Positions 1 through 11,063 of a DNA stretch of 64,000 nt are shown here, piece after piece (the first letter of the stretch is position 1; each line of letters starts with the position of its first letter). Source of the stretch: Sciurus carolinensis (lineage: Eukaryota; Chordata; Mammalia; Rodentia; Sciuridae); NCBI RefSeq assembly GCF_902686445.1, contig NC_062224.1, positions 47,863,156 through 47,927,155 on the forward strand, given 5' to 3'. Position numbers and translations under genes: made by a program. The notes beneath the pieces were generated by a model. The model ran no database searches. It was not told where the DNA came from and worked only from the letters and a program-made list of their open reading frames with translations.

Positions 1-1854
1 TTCTGAGTCAATTATCTAATCAACTGTGCCTGACATAAACCAGAGAGACTTGATGCTCTGCAGAAGACATCTGGGAAATTTGGCCCTTTATCCTTTTGAA
101 AAGATTATTTTCAGACACTCTCAGCTTCCAGTACCAAAGTCAAATCACAAGGAACTGACCCTTGGAAATGTATTTCCCACTGAAAAAAATCATTCACCAT
201 ATTCAAATGATAATATTTGCAGAGTTATATTTATCATTGATTTTAAACCTAGTTCTTCTGAGAACATGATCCTTGGAAGTCAACTACTGACTGAAAAATC
301 CTTGCAAGTAGGTTTCACTCAACACCATAGATGACTTAACCTCTGGTTGTCCGTCTCCTTTGCATGGATTTGCTCTTTAGTCTTTTTGGTCATAATTATC
401 CTCTTTAAGAGCTGATGATTACATACTTCTGTCTTAGTTTATTTTTGCTAACCACTAACTCACAACTTGGCTTTATTAGTCTATACTTTGCTAGGGACAA
501 TTTCCAACATTGTCCTATAATTTTTTTTTCCCAAAGCTATTGCTGGTATAGCCAATGTGAAAAATTGTCAGATATATCTCCCTATGTATCCTGGAAATGA
601 CCAAATGTGCTACCAATGAATTTCAATCAAAGATAGCAACATGAAACCTTAAAAACTGTTAGACTGACATATATAGATAAAATCCAAGATAGTTGTTACA
701 ACTGTATTTATGTAAACATCCTGACTCATCTTGATAATAAAAATTGGTCCAACTTCCAACTGTTCTTGGTGATTTTCTTTGTAGTAACACTACAAATCAA
801 ATCCCCTAAGATTCTCAAACCTTTGAAGTTATGAATTATTCCTACTAAAATGACCAAAAGTTAATAATATTCAATCATGCAACAAATTGGGCATGTTATA
901 ATGGTACATTGCATTGAACTTACTGACTCAATTGAAGGTAAATATTCTTCCACTGGAAGAAGAAGAGATAAATATTTTTGTGTTATCACAGTGACTTGAT
1001 CATAATACTGAGATGGTTCCATAACAGATCACTCTCTTGTGCCACTTCTAGGTTCTTTTTCTTACCTGGAAACCAGGCTCTTCAATTAACCAAGATTAAT
1101 TTTTCTGTGGGGCTAATGGACCATTCTAATTGTGTGATTCCCAAGTTTCCCAGAGGTCTCTATCACCTTGTGAAGAAATTAAAAGTACAAATCCTTCCTG
1201 AAGTAGAGCAGATGAAAGGAAAACAGAAACCTGTGCATAGTGACCCTATTATAGCTGGGCAATTTAAAATTGTCTTCAAATATTTGTCTCTCACATTGAC
1301 TGATGTGATGACACAGATGACACAGCTCATGCTTTGGAGGCTTACACAACTGGGTAAGTGATTGCAGCAAATAATGTTACAGATGACAGAATAGGTTTTA
1401 ATGGATTTTTTGTTTTGTTTTGTTTTAACTGATAGTTATCTGTTCCACTGCTGACTTTGTTATACTCAGATTAACATTGCAAGCAAGATGGAACAATTCA
1501 TGTTTAAACTGGGAGAAAAAGCAACTTGACAACTAAAATAGACTCATGTGGGACTTGTTTTACTGTCTAGCACTGGAAAATATTGGGTCTTGGGTCTGGG
1601 TGCCTCCCAACTCCTTCTTATAATATTTATCATTATTTTTGTCTCATAATTATTGCCCATTGTTTAGAAGCTTAAATCCTTCAGCACAGCTATTGTTGTG
1701 ACAAATGATTTAATAAGTGATACAAAGAGAAAAATGCATGAAATCTTGCTGATTGATGCTCTGAAAACCAGATCCCTGCTATGAATATGTCTCCTCTAAA
1801 ATTCAGGTATGGAAACTTAATGGCCAATGAGATGGGAATAAGATGTGGAGTCTT
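1..1854. other. Unassigned AT-rich sequence
   Basis: No coding region, RNA gene or repeat family was recognised here. The reading frames are short, have no domain signature and look like chance openings in AT-rich DNA. It may be unique DNA or very old repeat sequence. Confidence 0.5.
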
Positions 1855-2250
1855 TTTTTAAAGTTTGTTCTTATTAGTTATACATGATAGTAGAATGTAT
1901 TTTGACATATTATACACATATGGAGTTTGACTGCTCATTCTTCTGGTTGTACATGATGTAGAATTACTTTGGTTGTGTAACATTATAGGCACATAGAATA
2001 GTAACGCCTAATTCATTCTACTGTTTTCTATCCCCATTTCTCTTCTCTTCCTTTCAGTCTTCCTTGTCTAACCCAAAGTACTTCTATTCTTCCCTAACCT
2101 CACCCCCTGCCTTATTGTGAATTAGCATCTACATATCAGAGAAAACATTTGGCCTTTGGTTTTTGGGATTGGCTTATTTCACTTAGCATGATATTCTCCC
2201 GTTCCATCCATTTATCAGCAAATGCCATAATTTTATTCTTTATGACTTAA
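1855..2250 (-). mobile_element. L1 3' end, antisense (first part)
   Basis: The block resembles the reverse complement of a rodent L1 3' UTR followed by the end of ORF2. Its distal end matches the corresponding part of the clearer antisense L1 at 53040-53160, including the stretch about the habitat-like phrase 'cttagcatgatattctcc'. The element is split at 2250 by an LTR and resumes at 2797 with the next part of the same sequence, so both parts were one insertion. It is degenerate and non-coding. Confidence 0.8.
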
Positions 2251-2796
2251 TGTATTAGGGTTCTCTAGAGGAACAGAATCAACAGGAAGTATGATTATAA
2301 AAAGGGAATTTATTAGATTGGTTTACACAACAAGAAGCTGGATAGTCCATAATGGCCTTCTGCAGCTAGAGAACTGGAAGAACCAGTAGCTGAGCAGTCC
2401 AAGAGGTGGAAGCCCAGAACAAGAGAGATCAACAGTGCTTTAATCTGAGACCAAGGCTTCTGGAAACTCTGTGGAGAATCACTGGCAGAATTTGTTTTGG
2501 AAGAGTGAAGAAGCGAGAGTCTTATATCCGCAGATGATTGAAGCAGCAATCAAAAACCCTTTCAAGAAGAATTGAGCTTGCATCTGCATCTGCTTCCTTG
2601 TTCTTCCAACTTTTATTCCATTCAAGCCACCATTCTATTAGGCAGTGCTGCCCATGCTTAGGGAGAATCTCCACTTCAGTTTGCTATCCCACATTCCAAC
2701 CATTCCTAGACATGCCCTCATGGACACACCCATAAGCCTCTTAATCATTAGCATATCTTAATCTAATCAAGTTGACAATTCAAATTAACTGTTACA
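2251..2796 (-). mobile_element. ERVL-class solo LTR, antisense, inside L1
   Basis: The 546-bp block begins TGTATTAGGG and ends TGTTACA, so it has TG...CA ends. It is the reverse complement of the same family found in sense orientation at 39850-40387. It interrupts an antisense L1, which continues directly on the other side. The family looks like a class III (ERVL/MLT2-type) LTR because of its ends and its 5-bp duplication at the other copy; the exact subfamily name is from memory. No internal retroviral sequence accompanies it. Confidence 0.75.
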
Positions 2797-3286
2797 ATGA
2801 GTAATATTCCATTGTGTATATATATGACAGTTTCTTTATCCATTTATCTGTTGAAGGGCACCTAGGTTGGTTCCACAGTTTTGCTACTGTGAATTTAGCT
2901 GCTACAAATATTGATGTGGCTGTGTTGCTGTAGTATGCTGATTTTACATCCTTTGGGTATAAAGCAAGGAGTGGGATAACTGTATCAAATGGTTCCATTC
3001 CAGGTTTTCCAAGGAATCTCCATACTGCTTTCCATAGTGGTTGCACCAAATATTTATGATTGTTTTGTCTTGTTGATGTATGATTCCTTTAAGCAGCATG
3101 AAATGTGCTTCTTTGTCCCTTCTGACAAATTTTGTATTGAAGTCCACTTTATCTGATATGAGACTAGAAACCCCTGATTGCTTATGAGATCCATGTGAGT
3201 GATTTTTTTCCCCATTCTTTTACCTTCCATCTGTGAATGTCTTTGCCTATGAGGTGAGTCTCTTGAAGACAGCATCTTCAATAATA
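2797..3286 (-). mobile_element. L1 ORF2 fragment, antisense (second part)
   Basis: This continues the L1 ORF2 C-terminal region interrupted at 2250. Read on the minus strand, residues resembling the L1 ORF2 tail (QPRCPSTDKWIKK and YTMEYYS) are visible. After about 3055 the sequence jumps to a more upstream ORF2 part, implying an internal deletion. Frameshifts and stops make it a dead copy. Confidence 0.8.
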
Positions 3287-3299
3287 CTTGAATACATAG

Positions 3300-4044
3300 C
3301 ATAGGGGAGAGAACAACCCCAAACGGAAGATCAGTTCCCAAGTAGGAATGGCTGTGTGTTGAGGAGAACCCCTGGTCCCACTCATGGATATTTGCTGCTT
3401 CAGTAAAAATAGAGAAAGATTTCAAGACAATGACTCAAAGATACCTATAATGTTACAAAGCTCTCCAAGAGTGAATTAAATCAGCAGTTCTGCAGTGAAA
3501 ACTTAGAAACATTGGATTATACTGAGCCTGTGTTGAAGCTAAGATATACCAACAAAGGATTTATTACATGTATTATGCTACTTACCAAAGAATTCCCTCA
3601 GTAAAAAGGAAGAAGAGTCCATCTTGACAGACGCACAAGTGTAAGACCTCTGAAAACATGAGGAAACTAGCAAACATTTCTCTCCCCCAAATTTACAATC
3701 CCTGTACAAAGGAGGCCACTGATATTGAATGGGATGAAATTCCAGAGAAAAACTCCAAAAGTTGATTATTAAAATGATTAGTTATCAAAAAAAATAATTT
3801 TAAAAGTCTAAAGAATGAATTAAGAGAGCAAATACAGGAGGAGAAAGACCATTTTGATGAAATAGAGATATAAAAAGAAACCAATCAGAACTGGAAAGGA
3901 AAGACACAATGAATCTAATAAAAAAAAAAAAAAAAAAAACTCACTTGAAACATCCTCAGTAGATGTAGAAAATGGAAACTCGGGCCTCTGAAACAGAACT
4001 TCAGGCCTTGAAGGCAGGCCTTAGTTATGAACTTCAATACTTAG

Positions 4045-4089
<45 letters not shown>

Positions 4090-4266
4090 CAGAGTTTATA
4101 AGAACTCTACCAAGATAAAAGAAAATATGGAGATGCAAGTTGATGGCATTAAGAATCTCTTCAATGAAATAATAGCAAAAAAAATTTTAGTCCTTAGGAA
4201 TGAGATGGATATCCACATACAGGATGCATAGAACTCCAAATAGGTACAATCAAAATAGAACCTCTC
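3300..4266 (+). mobile_element. L1 5' region/ORF1 fragment, sense
   Basis: This resembles the 5' and ORF1 part of an older L1, A-rich and in sense orientation. Later parts of the same L1 appear at 22750-23323 (end of ORF1, start of ORF2) and 26083-26440 (ORF2 endonuclease part). The 18.5 kb retroviral nest at 4267-22749 and the MaLR provirus at 23324-26082 therefore landed inside one L1. It contains an A-run near 3920 and the GA repeat at 4049. Confidence 0.65.
4049..4087. repeat. (GA)n simple repeat
   Basis: About 39 bases of uninterrupted GA dinucleotides lie in the sense L1, just upstream of the outer provirus. A short open frame of alternating Arg and Glu over it is only a by-product of the repeat. 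Confidence 0.97.
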
Positions 4267-4693
4267 TGTAGGAAGCCATCCTTATCTAGCAGAATCAAAC
4301 TAGGTTGAGCCATGGGACACGGAGGCCTGCTTCTAGAACTGCTGGGAAGTATGTGGCACAGTATGGGAGTGGTTTCCTGCCTCCTGGAATTTTCTCCCTA
4401 AGAGAGTGACTTCCTTAACTCCATCCTATCCTGTCCATAGGAAGAGCAGCTCCTTTCAGTCCTGACCCCGTTTACCTATGTATTATAAATAGAGGAGAGT
4501 TGGGTGAGTTGTTGTAAGAGGCCAGAGCTGGTATGGCCAGACCTGTCACACCCCCTTTCATAAAAAGAGTATTGGCTCTTGTGTGTTCATTGAGTAGATA
4601 AGTTTTTGGGGTAATAGAAAAACCATCAACATCCTCCTCCAGCAGTTAACCCTTTTCTCCTCCATGCAGGATATGGCAGAGAGGACCCCCACA
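4267..4693 (+). mobile_element. Outer provirus 5' LTR
   Basis: This 427-bp LTR starts TGTAGGAAGCC and ends CCCCCACA. A TATA box (TATAAAT, 4484-4490) marks the likely promoter. It aligns along its whole length with 22317-22749, with substitutions and small gaps showing an old insertion. The internal leader begins directly after it. Confidence 0.88.
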
Positions 4694-4734
4694 TTTGGCA
4701 CCCAGACAATGACTGTTCAAGAGGATTTTAGAAG
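4694..4734 (+). promoter_or_regulatory. Primer-binding-site region of outer provirus
   Basis: The LTR is followed after one or two bases by TGGCACCCAGACA. The first part resembles the TGGCGCCCA start of lysine-tRNA primer sites, but the rest does not match cleanly. A lysine-type primer is plausible and unproven. Confidence 0.45.
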
Positions 4735-5762
4735 AAAGAAGAAAGGTAAGAATGTTTGATCCCTTTCCAGTGAGAAATGCATGCATATGAGTATGTTTAG
4801 TAGTAAGAAAGGAAAGAGAATTTAATTGTGTGAGGTTAAGCCTGGGGAATACACTCTCTACAGAGAGAGAAATAAAAATAAATTTATTCAGCTATATTCA
4901 GTACTTAACCAGAGTGAAAATTCAGTGGAAAGAGTGCAACTCCTACAGTCCTTGAAATGTAAATGAAGACCTGGTTGCTTTGAATACTGCAGATTCAATC
5001 AGGTAGGTCTGCCTGCATCTCTGTGACTGTATGAGACTGGGGACTAGCTTGGCTGAGATAGGTGCAAAAGTTTAGAATCTTGAAAAGAAAACATCCTAAT
5101 CAGGAATGAAGAGAAAATTTCTGACTTAGAAGGGAAAATTCTTCAGTGAGTTTCCTAGTTTAAATATGTGTGGCCCCACCACAGCTTCCAGCCCTCCAGA
5201 AACAGCCTATAGAACATGGCTGCTCCCTGCTCAGGCAGAGCCCCTCAGGGCCAAGCTCTTGATGAGAGGAGAAATAGCACAGGAATTGACAGTACAATGG
5301 CAGGATATGGGAATTTAGTTTTGGACTGTAATCGAAACTTGCTTTTATTTGGACCAAGATGTTGATTTATGGTTTTTGGAAAATTTGAGCATGAGTCTTA
5401 GAAGTGCTATTAAGAGGTTTAGATATAAGAGTCAGAAATGCTCATCCTCCAGGACCTCTTTGTCTTCTGGGGAATCTTTGGTTAATAAACAAGAAAAAGA
5501 TTCAGAAACTAGCCCTAAGCCTGTTTCTGTGGACAGAGTCACCTGATAGTTGGGACAAAGTTTCTATTCAGAGAACTGGAAGGCATTCAGCTGTAGAGGA
5601 AGATGAGTTAGCATGGAACTTGTGTAATTTACATTTGAAAGGTCCTACTCTAGTGTCTCATCCTACCCCTGGAGAAGTCATGAGACCAAGAATTGTGACT
5701 GTGTTAATATGGCAGAGAAGAAATTAACAAAATTTAGATTATACCCTATTTTTGAGCAAGAT
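4735..5762 (+). pseudogene. Outer provirus gag, matrix-side remnant
   Basis: This lies between the outer LTR and the inner provirus, where a betaretroviral gag N-terminus belongs. Open stretches exist around 5349-5727 but no frame runs through. No myristoylation start or other matrix motif is clear; the assignment rests on position and on the recognisable capsid sequence that resumes at 16692 after the inserted provirus. It ends at base 5762 with the inner provirus target duplication (aagat). Confidence 0.5.
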
Positions 5763-6085
5763 TGTTAGGTCAGAATTTGAGTGACTGTAGGAGGGAGAGT
5801 GGAGCAACTGAGACAAAGGGCAGCACACCAAACGGTGACCAATCAAGTGGACAGGAAAACTCCACTGACTCTTATATCCACCTGTCACTCAGCAGGACTC
5901 CCGTCCATTCCAATCTATAAAGACCCTGGGCAGCCTGGGCCATGTGCGATTTTCTCCGGCTCCCTACCTTGACCTGTATCCGGGGTGGCCTGGAGTTTCA
6001 CCCAAAAGCCAAATTCCAATAAAGCTTGCTTTGGCCGCTTTCTGTCCGATTTTATTTGGCTGCTAACCGTGCCCCCGAGTTTACA
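5763..6085 (+). mobile_element. Inner provirus 5' LTR
   Basis: The LTR begins TGTTAGGTCAG and ends GAGTTTACA. It has a TATA box (TATAAA, 5916-5921) and a polyadenylation signal (AATAAA, 6018-6023) at spacing typical of class I LTRs. Its twin at 16370-16691 has the same elements. Confidence 0.93.
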
Positions 6086-6087
6086 TT

Positions 6088-6105
6088 TGGTGCCAAAACC
6101 CAGGA
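6088..6105 (+). promoter_or_regulatory. Primer-binding site, tRNA-Phe-like
   Basis: TGGTGCCAAAACCCAGGA lies two bases after the LTR. It differs from the complement of the tRNA-Phe 3' end at two places, both G to A at former CpG sites, which is the expected decay. A Phe primer is the defining trait of ERV-F-type class I elements. Confidence 0.85.
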
Positions 6106-6529
6106 GAGTTTTTGGGCTTCCCCCAGTCAGGGTTGAGGTCCACACCCTCCCTCAGAAGAACCAGGAGATTCTGTTCCATTTTGCTCAGCTCCGTTCTGCT
6201 CCATCCCATTTCCCTTTATCAAGCATCAGACGGGGTAAGTTCCCTAGGGTTTTTCCCATTTGCCTTTCCAATCTTTACCCTCTGTTCTGCAAGGGGTCTG
6301 TCCGTGCATGCGCCACAGACCCCCCTCCCCGCCTGTTCCGTTTGGGTTCTGGTCACCAATGGAGATGTCCCGGCCTCAGTTAGCTCCCCATTTATTCCAT
6401 TCCAGACCCCCGAAAGTCGAAAGACTTTTTGACTTTTGGCCAATCTGCCATTTTTCCGGTGTGCACGAGCTAAAATTGGGACACCTTTTTTTGCTTCTGT
6501 ATACCTATCTGGGTAAAGTTGAATGGCTA

Positions 6530-8160
6530 ATGGGAAATACTGGTAGCTCATTGGACCCCAAAACTCCTTTGGGCTATCTCTGCTGTAATTTAACTAAACT
6601 GGGACTCCCCCAAGACTTAAGCCGTAAGTGGCTAGTTTTTTATTGGACCGTGCCCTGGCCTCAGTATATTCTAGATAATGGCTCAAATGGCCACCAGAGG
6701 GCACTCTTTACTTTCAAATTGTCACTGACTTGAGTAACCATTGTCAAAAGGCAGAAAAGTGGCAAGATCTTATTTATTTGCAAGCTTATTGGACTTTGCA
6801 CGCTCGACCCATTCTTCTTTCTTCCTGTTCTACCACCCAAGTCCTTCTCGCCAGGGAGGGTTCTAAGCCTCCCCCTCATTATTCTCCTGATTCTGTGTCC
6901 ACATTTTTGGATGCGCCTGAAATGCTTTCAGCTCCACCCACTCGCCCTCCTCCTCCATACTCTGGCCAAACTTCCTCCCCCTCTTCTCCTACTCCTCTGG
7001 CTGAAAGCCTACCCCTTCCTCCTGCAGACGCAGCTCCTCTTACTTCTCAAAGCCCTCCCACCTCCCCTCCTCCAGATGTTCCTCCACCACTCCATTTCCT
7101 CCTCCCCTGTTAGCACTCACACATGATCTCATTAGACCCTCCCACCACCTAACCCAAAGCTTCTTTGTCCTCTCCGGGAGGTGGCTAGTGAAGAAGGTCT
7201 TGTGCAAGTCCACGTTCCATTTTCACTCCAGGATCTTTCCCAAATTGAGAAACATTTAGGGTCTTTCTCTACTGATTCCTCTACTTATATTAAGGAATTT
7301 AAATATCTTTCCCAAACTTATAGTCTCACCTGGCATGATGTTCACGTTATTCTTTCTTTCACTCTCATTCCAGATGAATGAGCCCATATCCAACAGGCAG
7401 CACAGGACCACGCTGACCAAGCCCATTTAACAGACATAACTTCCCACAGGAGCAGCAGTGGTTCCAATAACTGAACCAAACTGGAACTATCAGGAAGGCC
7501 AGCAAGGCCACCATTATTGTGCTCGCATGGTCCAACAGCTCATAGCAGGCATGCAAGCAGTATCCAGTAAGGTGGTAAACTTTGATAAACTGAGGGAAAT
7601 TACCCAGAATCCAGATGAGAATTCAGCTCTGTTTCTTAACTGCCTTACAGAGGCCCTTACTAGATATACTGAACTGGACCCTGAATCTCCCTCTGCAGCT
7701 ACAGTGCTAGCAACCCATTTCATTTCTCAATCAGTCCCTGATAAAAGAAAAAAAGCTCAAACAAGCTGAGGAGGGCCCTCAAACCCCTATCCGAGATCTG
7801 GTGAAAATGGCCTTTAAAGTCTATAATGCCTGAGAGGAATCAGCTGAATTGGCCAGGCAATTTCATTTACAGAAAAAGGTGACATTCCAATCCCAAGCCT
7901 TGGTAGCTGCCCTGTGGCCTGGGGCTCCAGCAAGAGCTTCAAAGAGGGACCAGCAATCCTCTCCACTGGGGCTTGCTTCAAGTGCGGACACAAAGGTCAC
8001 TGGGCTCGTCAATGTCCAAACCCATGGCACTCCACCAGGCCATGTCCTGCCTGCAAATAAGCAGGACACCGGAAGAGTGACTGCCCTATGGCCAGTCCCT
8101 CCCTAGTGGCTCTACGCAGGGTGTGGCCAGCCAGGTGGTCCCTTCCCATGAACTTTTGGG
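6530..8160 (+). pseudogene. Inner provirus gag (matrix, capsid, nucleocapsid)
   Basis: The likely start is the ATG at 6530, reading MGNTGSSLDPKTPLG; a glycine second residue allows N-myristoylation for membrane targeting, as in class I matrix proteins. The start frame stops at 6733. A proline-rich linker (about 6930-7110) follows, then capsid-like sequence from 7181 with several stops. The nucleocapsid has two CCHC zinc knuckles: 7974-8015 (CFKCGHKGHWARQC) is intact, and 8043-8084 (CPAC...GHRKSDC) keeps its metal ligands but contains a TAA. Frames shift between the parts. The family's role is virion assembly and RNA packaging; this copy cannot make a full Gag. Confidence 0.85.
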
Positions 8161-8164
8161 ATTC

Positions 8165-8570
8165 ACAGAAGACTGAAGGAGCCCAGACTCAAGGACTCCC
8201 ATCACCCTCACTGAGCCTAGGGTAATGCTCCAGGTAGTGGGTAAGTCCATAACTTTCCTTGTGGACATGGGGGCTACCTATTCTGTCTTGCCTGCTCACT
8301 CTGGGCCTTTATTTCCTTCCCAGGTTGTGGTTATGGGAATTGATGGGAAACCCTCCTTCCCAAGCAGAACAGCTAGATTAACCTGTGCCCTGGAGGGACA
8401 TCCTTTTACACACTCATTCCTAGTTATTCCCTCCTGTACAGTCCCCCTCCTAGGAAGAGATGTTCTCCAACTCCTAGGATCCACCCTACAGCTTCTTCCC
8501 AGGCACACTGCTAGTGCTCACCTTCTTCTACCTCTGTTTCATACATTCTCTAGCACCCCCACATCACCTA
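8165..8570 (+). pseudogene. Inner provirus protease remnant
   Basis: An open frame from 8225 reads FLVDMGATYSVLP, the flap and active-site region of a retroviral aspartic protease. The catalytic Asp-Thr-Gly triplet is Asp-Met-Gly at 8264-8272, a change expected to damage the active site. The later hydrophobic LLGRDVLQ stretch, typical of the protease C-terminal helix, is present near 8450. The domain sits between the zinc knuckles and reverse transcriptase, as in class I pro-pol. Confidence 0.85.
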
Positions 8571-8705
8571 CCTACCGTTGCCCCCAGAATTGGTTGGCCC
8601 CCAAGTCTGGGACACTTCCAAGCCAGTCATAGCCTCCCACCACAAGCCAGTCCTTATCCAACTAAAACCTCAAGCTAAGTTTCCTTCATGTCCCCAGTTT
8701 CCAAT

Positions 8706-8752
8706 TTTCTGTACTCACAGGGAAGGACTTAAACCCATTATAGACTGGTTGC
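8706..8752 (+). repeat. Direct repeat copy 1 (reverse transcriptase, original site)
   Basis: These 47 bases encode the segment FCTHREGLKPIIDW of the fingers region, where class I reverse transcriptases normally carry it. An exact copy lies at 9650-9696. Confidence 0.97.
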
Positions 8753-9649
8753 TTACCCAGGGACTCCTTATCCCTACTGACTCCCCTTGTAACACCCCCA
8801 ATACTGCCAGTATGTAAATCCTTAGGAACCTATTGCTTGATCCAAGATCTCTGTCTAATTAATGAGGCAGTTATTCCCATCCACCCAGTGGTTCCTAACC
8901 CTTACACGCTTCTTTCCCACATTCCCCCTTCTACCACCCACTTCACAGTCCTGGATCTCAAAGATGCGTTCTTTATAGTTCCCCTTCACCCTGACTCCTA
9001 TTACCTCTTTGCCTTCACATGGGAGGATCCTACATCCTTTAGGTCTCAACAGCTGCCATGGATAGTTTTACCCCAAGGCTTCCGAGATAGTCCTCACCTT
9101 TTTGGGCAAGCCTTAGCTCAGGACTTGGGAGATAGCACACTCCTACAATATGTGAATGGCCTCCTCCTATGCAGCCCATCCCTCAAGGCCTCCCAGACTC
9201 ACACTGCCCAGCTCCTTAACTTCCTGGGATCTCGTGTCTATTGAGTCTTTCCAGCCAAAACCCAGCTCATCACCCCTTCAGTCACATATTTGGGCATACT
9301 CCTCACTCCTACCTCTAAGAGTCTCACAACAGACAGAATCCAAGCCCTGCATGACTTACAGCCACCAGAAATGACAAATTACATTCTCTCCTTCCTGGGT
9401 TTGGCTGGTTTTTTCAGACACTGGGTCCCTAATTTTGCACTTCTTGCCAAACCCTTATATCAGGCAGCAAAGGAGACTCCACATGGGCCTCTAACCTCCC
9501 CCAAGATGATGGCTAATTCTTTTTACAAGCTCAGGGATGCTCTCACGTCCTCCCCTGCTCTCTCTCCACAACCCTAACAGTCCTTTCCACCTCTTCACAG
9601 ATGAAAAACAGGGTGTTGCCACTGGCCTCCTCGAGCAACCAACTGGACC

Positions 9650-9696
9650 TTTCTGTACTCACAGGGAAGGACTTAAACCCATTATAGACTGGTTGC
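9650..9696 (+). repeat. Direct repeat copy 2 (patch inside RNase H)
   Basis: These 47 bases are identical to 8706-8752 but lie where RNase H should continue towards a PVAYLSKQLD-like stretch. Expected RNase H sequence resumes immediately afterwards in another frame (around 9697). Confidence 0.95.
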
Positions 9697-9975
9697 ATAT
9701 CTCTCCAATCAGCTTGATTCCACAGTTCATGGGTGGCTACCATGTCTCCAAGCACTGGCAGCAGCAGCTGAATAAAATAAAGGAAACTCTAAAACTCACC
9801 CTACTCCAACCAATAACTGTGTTTTCAACTCATTGACTGCAGGACCTCTTAAGCCATAAATCCCTTCCACTCCTGAGTACATCACGGATTCAAGAATTTC
9901 ATCTCCTTTTTATAGAAAACCCCACCATTACTCTCTGTTCTTCTCTCAACCCAGCTACGCTTTTCCCACTGTCCC

Positions 9976-10360
9976 TGTAATGTATAAAGCTGCTCCCCCT
10001 GACCTTTCCGCTGCAGCCATTTCCCCACCTCCCATCCACTTGTCAATCTGTGAACATCCTAGCTAGCTATTTGTTCATCAGTCAGCTTGCAAGTATCCTC
10101 CGATATTAGTCCCCTGTTAGCCCGGCAGAATTCAATTGCTTTACTGTAGCTACCCCGCCATCTTTTCTCATCCCTCTCTCTCTCCTCCTCATTTTCTCTA
10201 TCCTACTGGCTTTCACACTCTCTCTAGCACGTGCCCTTTCTTATTCTCTTTCTTTTCCTCTCATTTTCTCTCTTGCCCTACAGGGAGACACTCTGTTTGC
10301 TTAATAAACTCCCTTATGTGATTTCCCATGTCTGGCATGGTTTCCGTGGGATTCCTTACA
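9976..10360 (+). mobile_element. LTR of a tRNA-His-type class I ERV
   Basis: The 385-bp LTR starts TGTAATGTATAAAG and ends GGATTCCTTACA. It has a pyrimidine-rich U3/R portion and an AATAAA signal at 10303-10308. The same family occurs as a solo LTR in reverse orientation at 44857-45266. It lies within pol of the inner provirus and is followed by its own primer site and leader. No partner 3' LTR was found downstream, so it is a 5' partial element, either truncated or rearranged. Confidence 0.85.
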
Positions 10361-10361
10361 T

Positions 10362-10379
10362 TGGTGCCACGACTCGGAT
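10362..10379 (+). promoter_or_regulatory. Primer-binding site, tRNA-His-like
   Basis: TGGTGCCACGACTCGGAT matches the complement of the tRNA-His 3' end except for two central bases. This primer is characteristic of HERV-H-like class I elements and shows that the LTR at 9976 is a 5' LTR. Confidence 0.75.
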
Positions 10380-10837
10380 GGGATCTTCCACTGTCTCTTA
10401 AGTGAGTGGAACCCCATCTAAGCCCCAGTGGCCCCAGGACACAGCTCCACCTTCCATTCTGCCCGGACGCTCTGCTCTGCATTCATCACCGGACTTCAGG
10501 TTGGTGAGTCCTCTAGGCCGGTTCCCCTAGACTGATTTATCCGGGACCCTCGAGGCGGCTGAGGGGAGGGGGGTACCCCAAGCCACAAATTTTATAGTTA
10601 CGGCTGGCCCCTCTAGTCAGTCTTATCTGCCGGGTGGATTCCTGATTTTATGGTGGAGATTCTCTCTCAGGATTGAGGCTTATCTCGTACTTGCATTCGC
10701 AATCGAAAATCCTGATATCAGGTCCTCAACTCTTCTCGGCTTTTGCCTGGTCCCACATTGATGTTTGTGTGATGACACCATCTATGTGCTGCCTTCTCAT
10801 CTCCAGTTGACTACTCTGTGGCCTCAGGATGCCGGGG

Positions 10838-10912
10838 CACAGACTCAACTGTATCAGTCCCCACCATGGAATCTGGGTCCTCCAATCTGGCAGATTCAAC
10901 CCTGGGAACCCT
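10838..10912 (+). repeat. Direct repeat unit A in leader
   Basis: About 75 bases beginning CACAGACTCAACTGTATCAG recur at 10989-11063 with only a few differences. Confidence 0.92.
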
Positions 10913-10988
10913 TTGCCTGACTTCCGGCTTATATTTGGCCACAGTACGCTTTAGATAATCAATACAAAATGGCCACATACATCCTGGC

Positions 10989-11063
10989 CACAGACTCGGC
11001 TGTATCAGTCCCCACCATGGGATCTTGGTCCTCCAATCTGGCAGATTCAACCCTGGGAACCCT
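10989..11063 (+). repeat. Direct repeat unit B in leader
   Basis: This is the second copy of the unit at 10838-10912, starting CACAGACTCGGCTGTATCAG. Bases between the units look like the rest of a tandemly duplicated segment of about 151 bp. Confidence 0.92.

Larger units (their letters stand above)
8571..9975 (+). pseudogene. Inner provirus reverse transcriptase and start of RNase H
   Basis: The fingers region begins near 8578. Motif A is VLDLKDAFF (Asp codon 8954-8956), and motif B is LPQGFRDSPHLF. Motif C, normally YVDD, reads YVNG at 9149-9160, so both catalytic aspartates are lost. Thumb/connection sequence with LGLAGFFRHWVPNFA follows, then the RNase H opening LFTDEKQGVATGLLEQ near 9595. 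A 47-bp patch copied from 8706-8752 replaces a few bases at 9650-9696 in RNase H. Stops occur at 8815, 9242 and elsewhere. The gene breaks off at 9975, where another LTR begins. Confidence 0.9.

Noticed and set aside
4046..4231. Frame with alternating Arg-Glu repeats
   Set aside because: It is only a translation of the GA simple repeat.
6112..6733. Several overlapping proline-rich frames near the inner gag
   Set aside because: Most are shadow frames over the leader; only the frame from 6530 matches a gag N-terminus.
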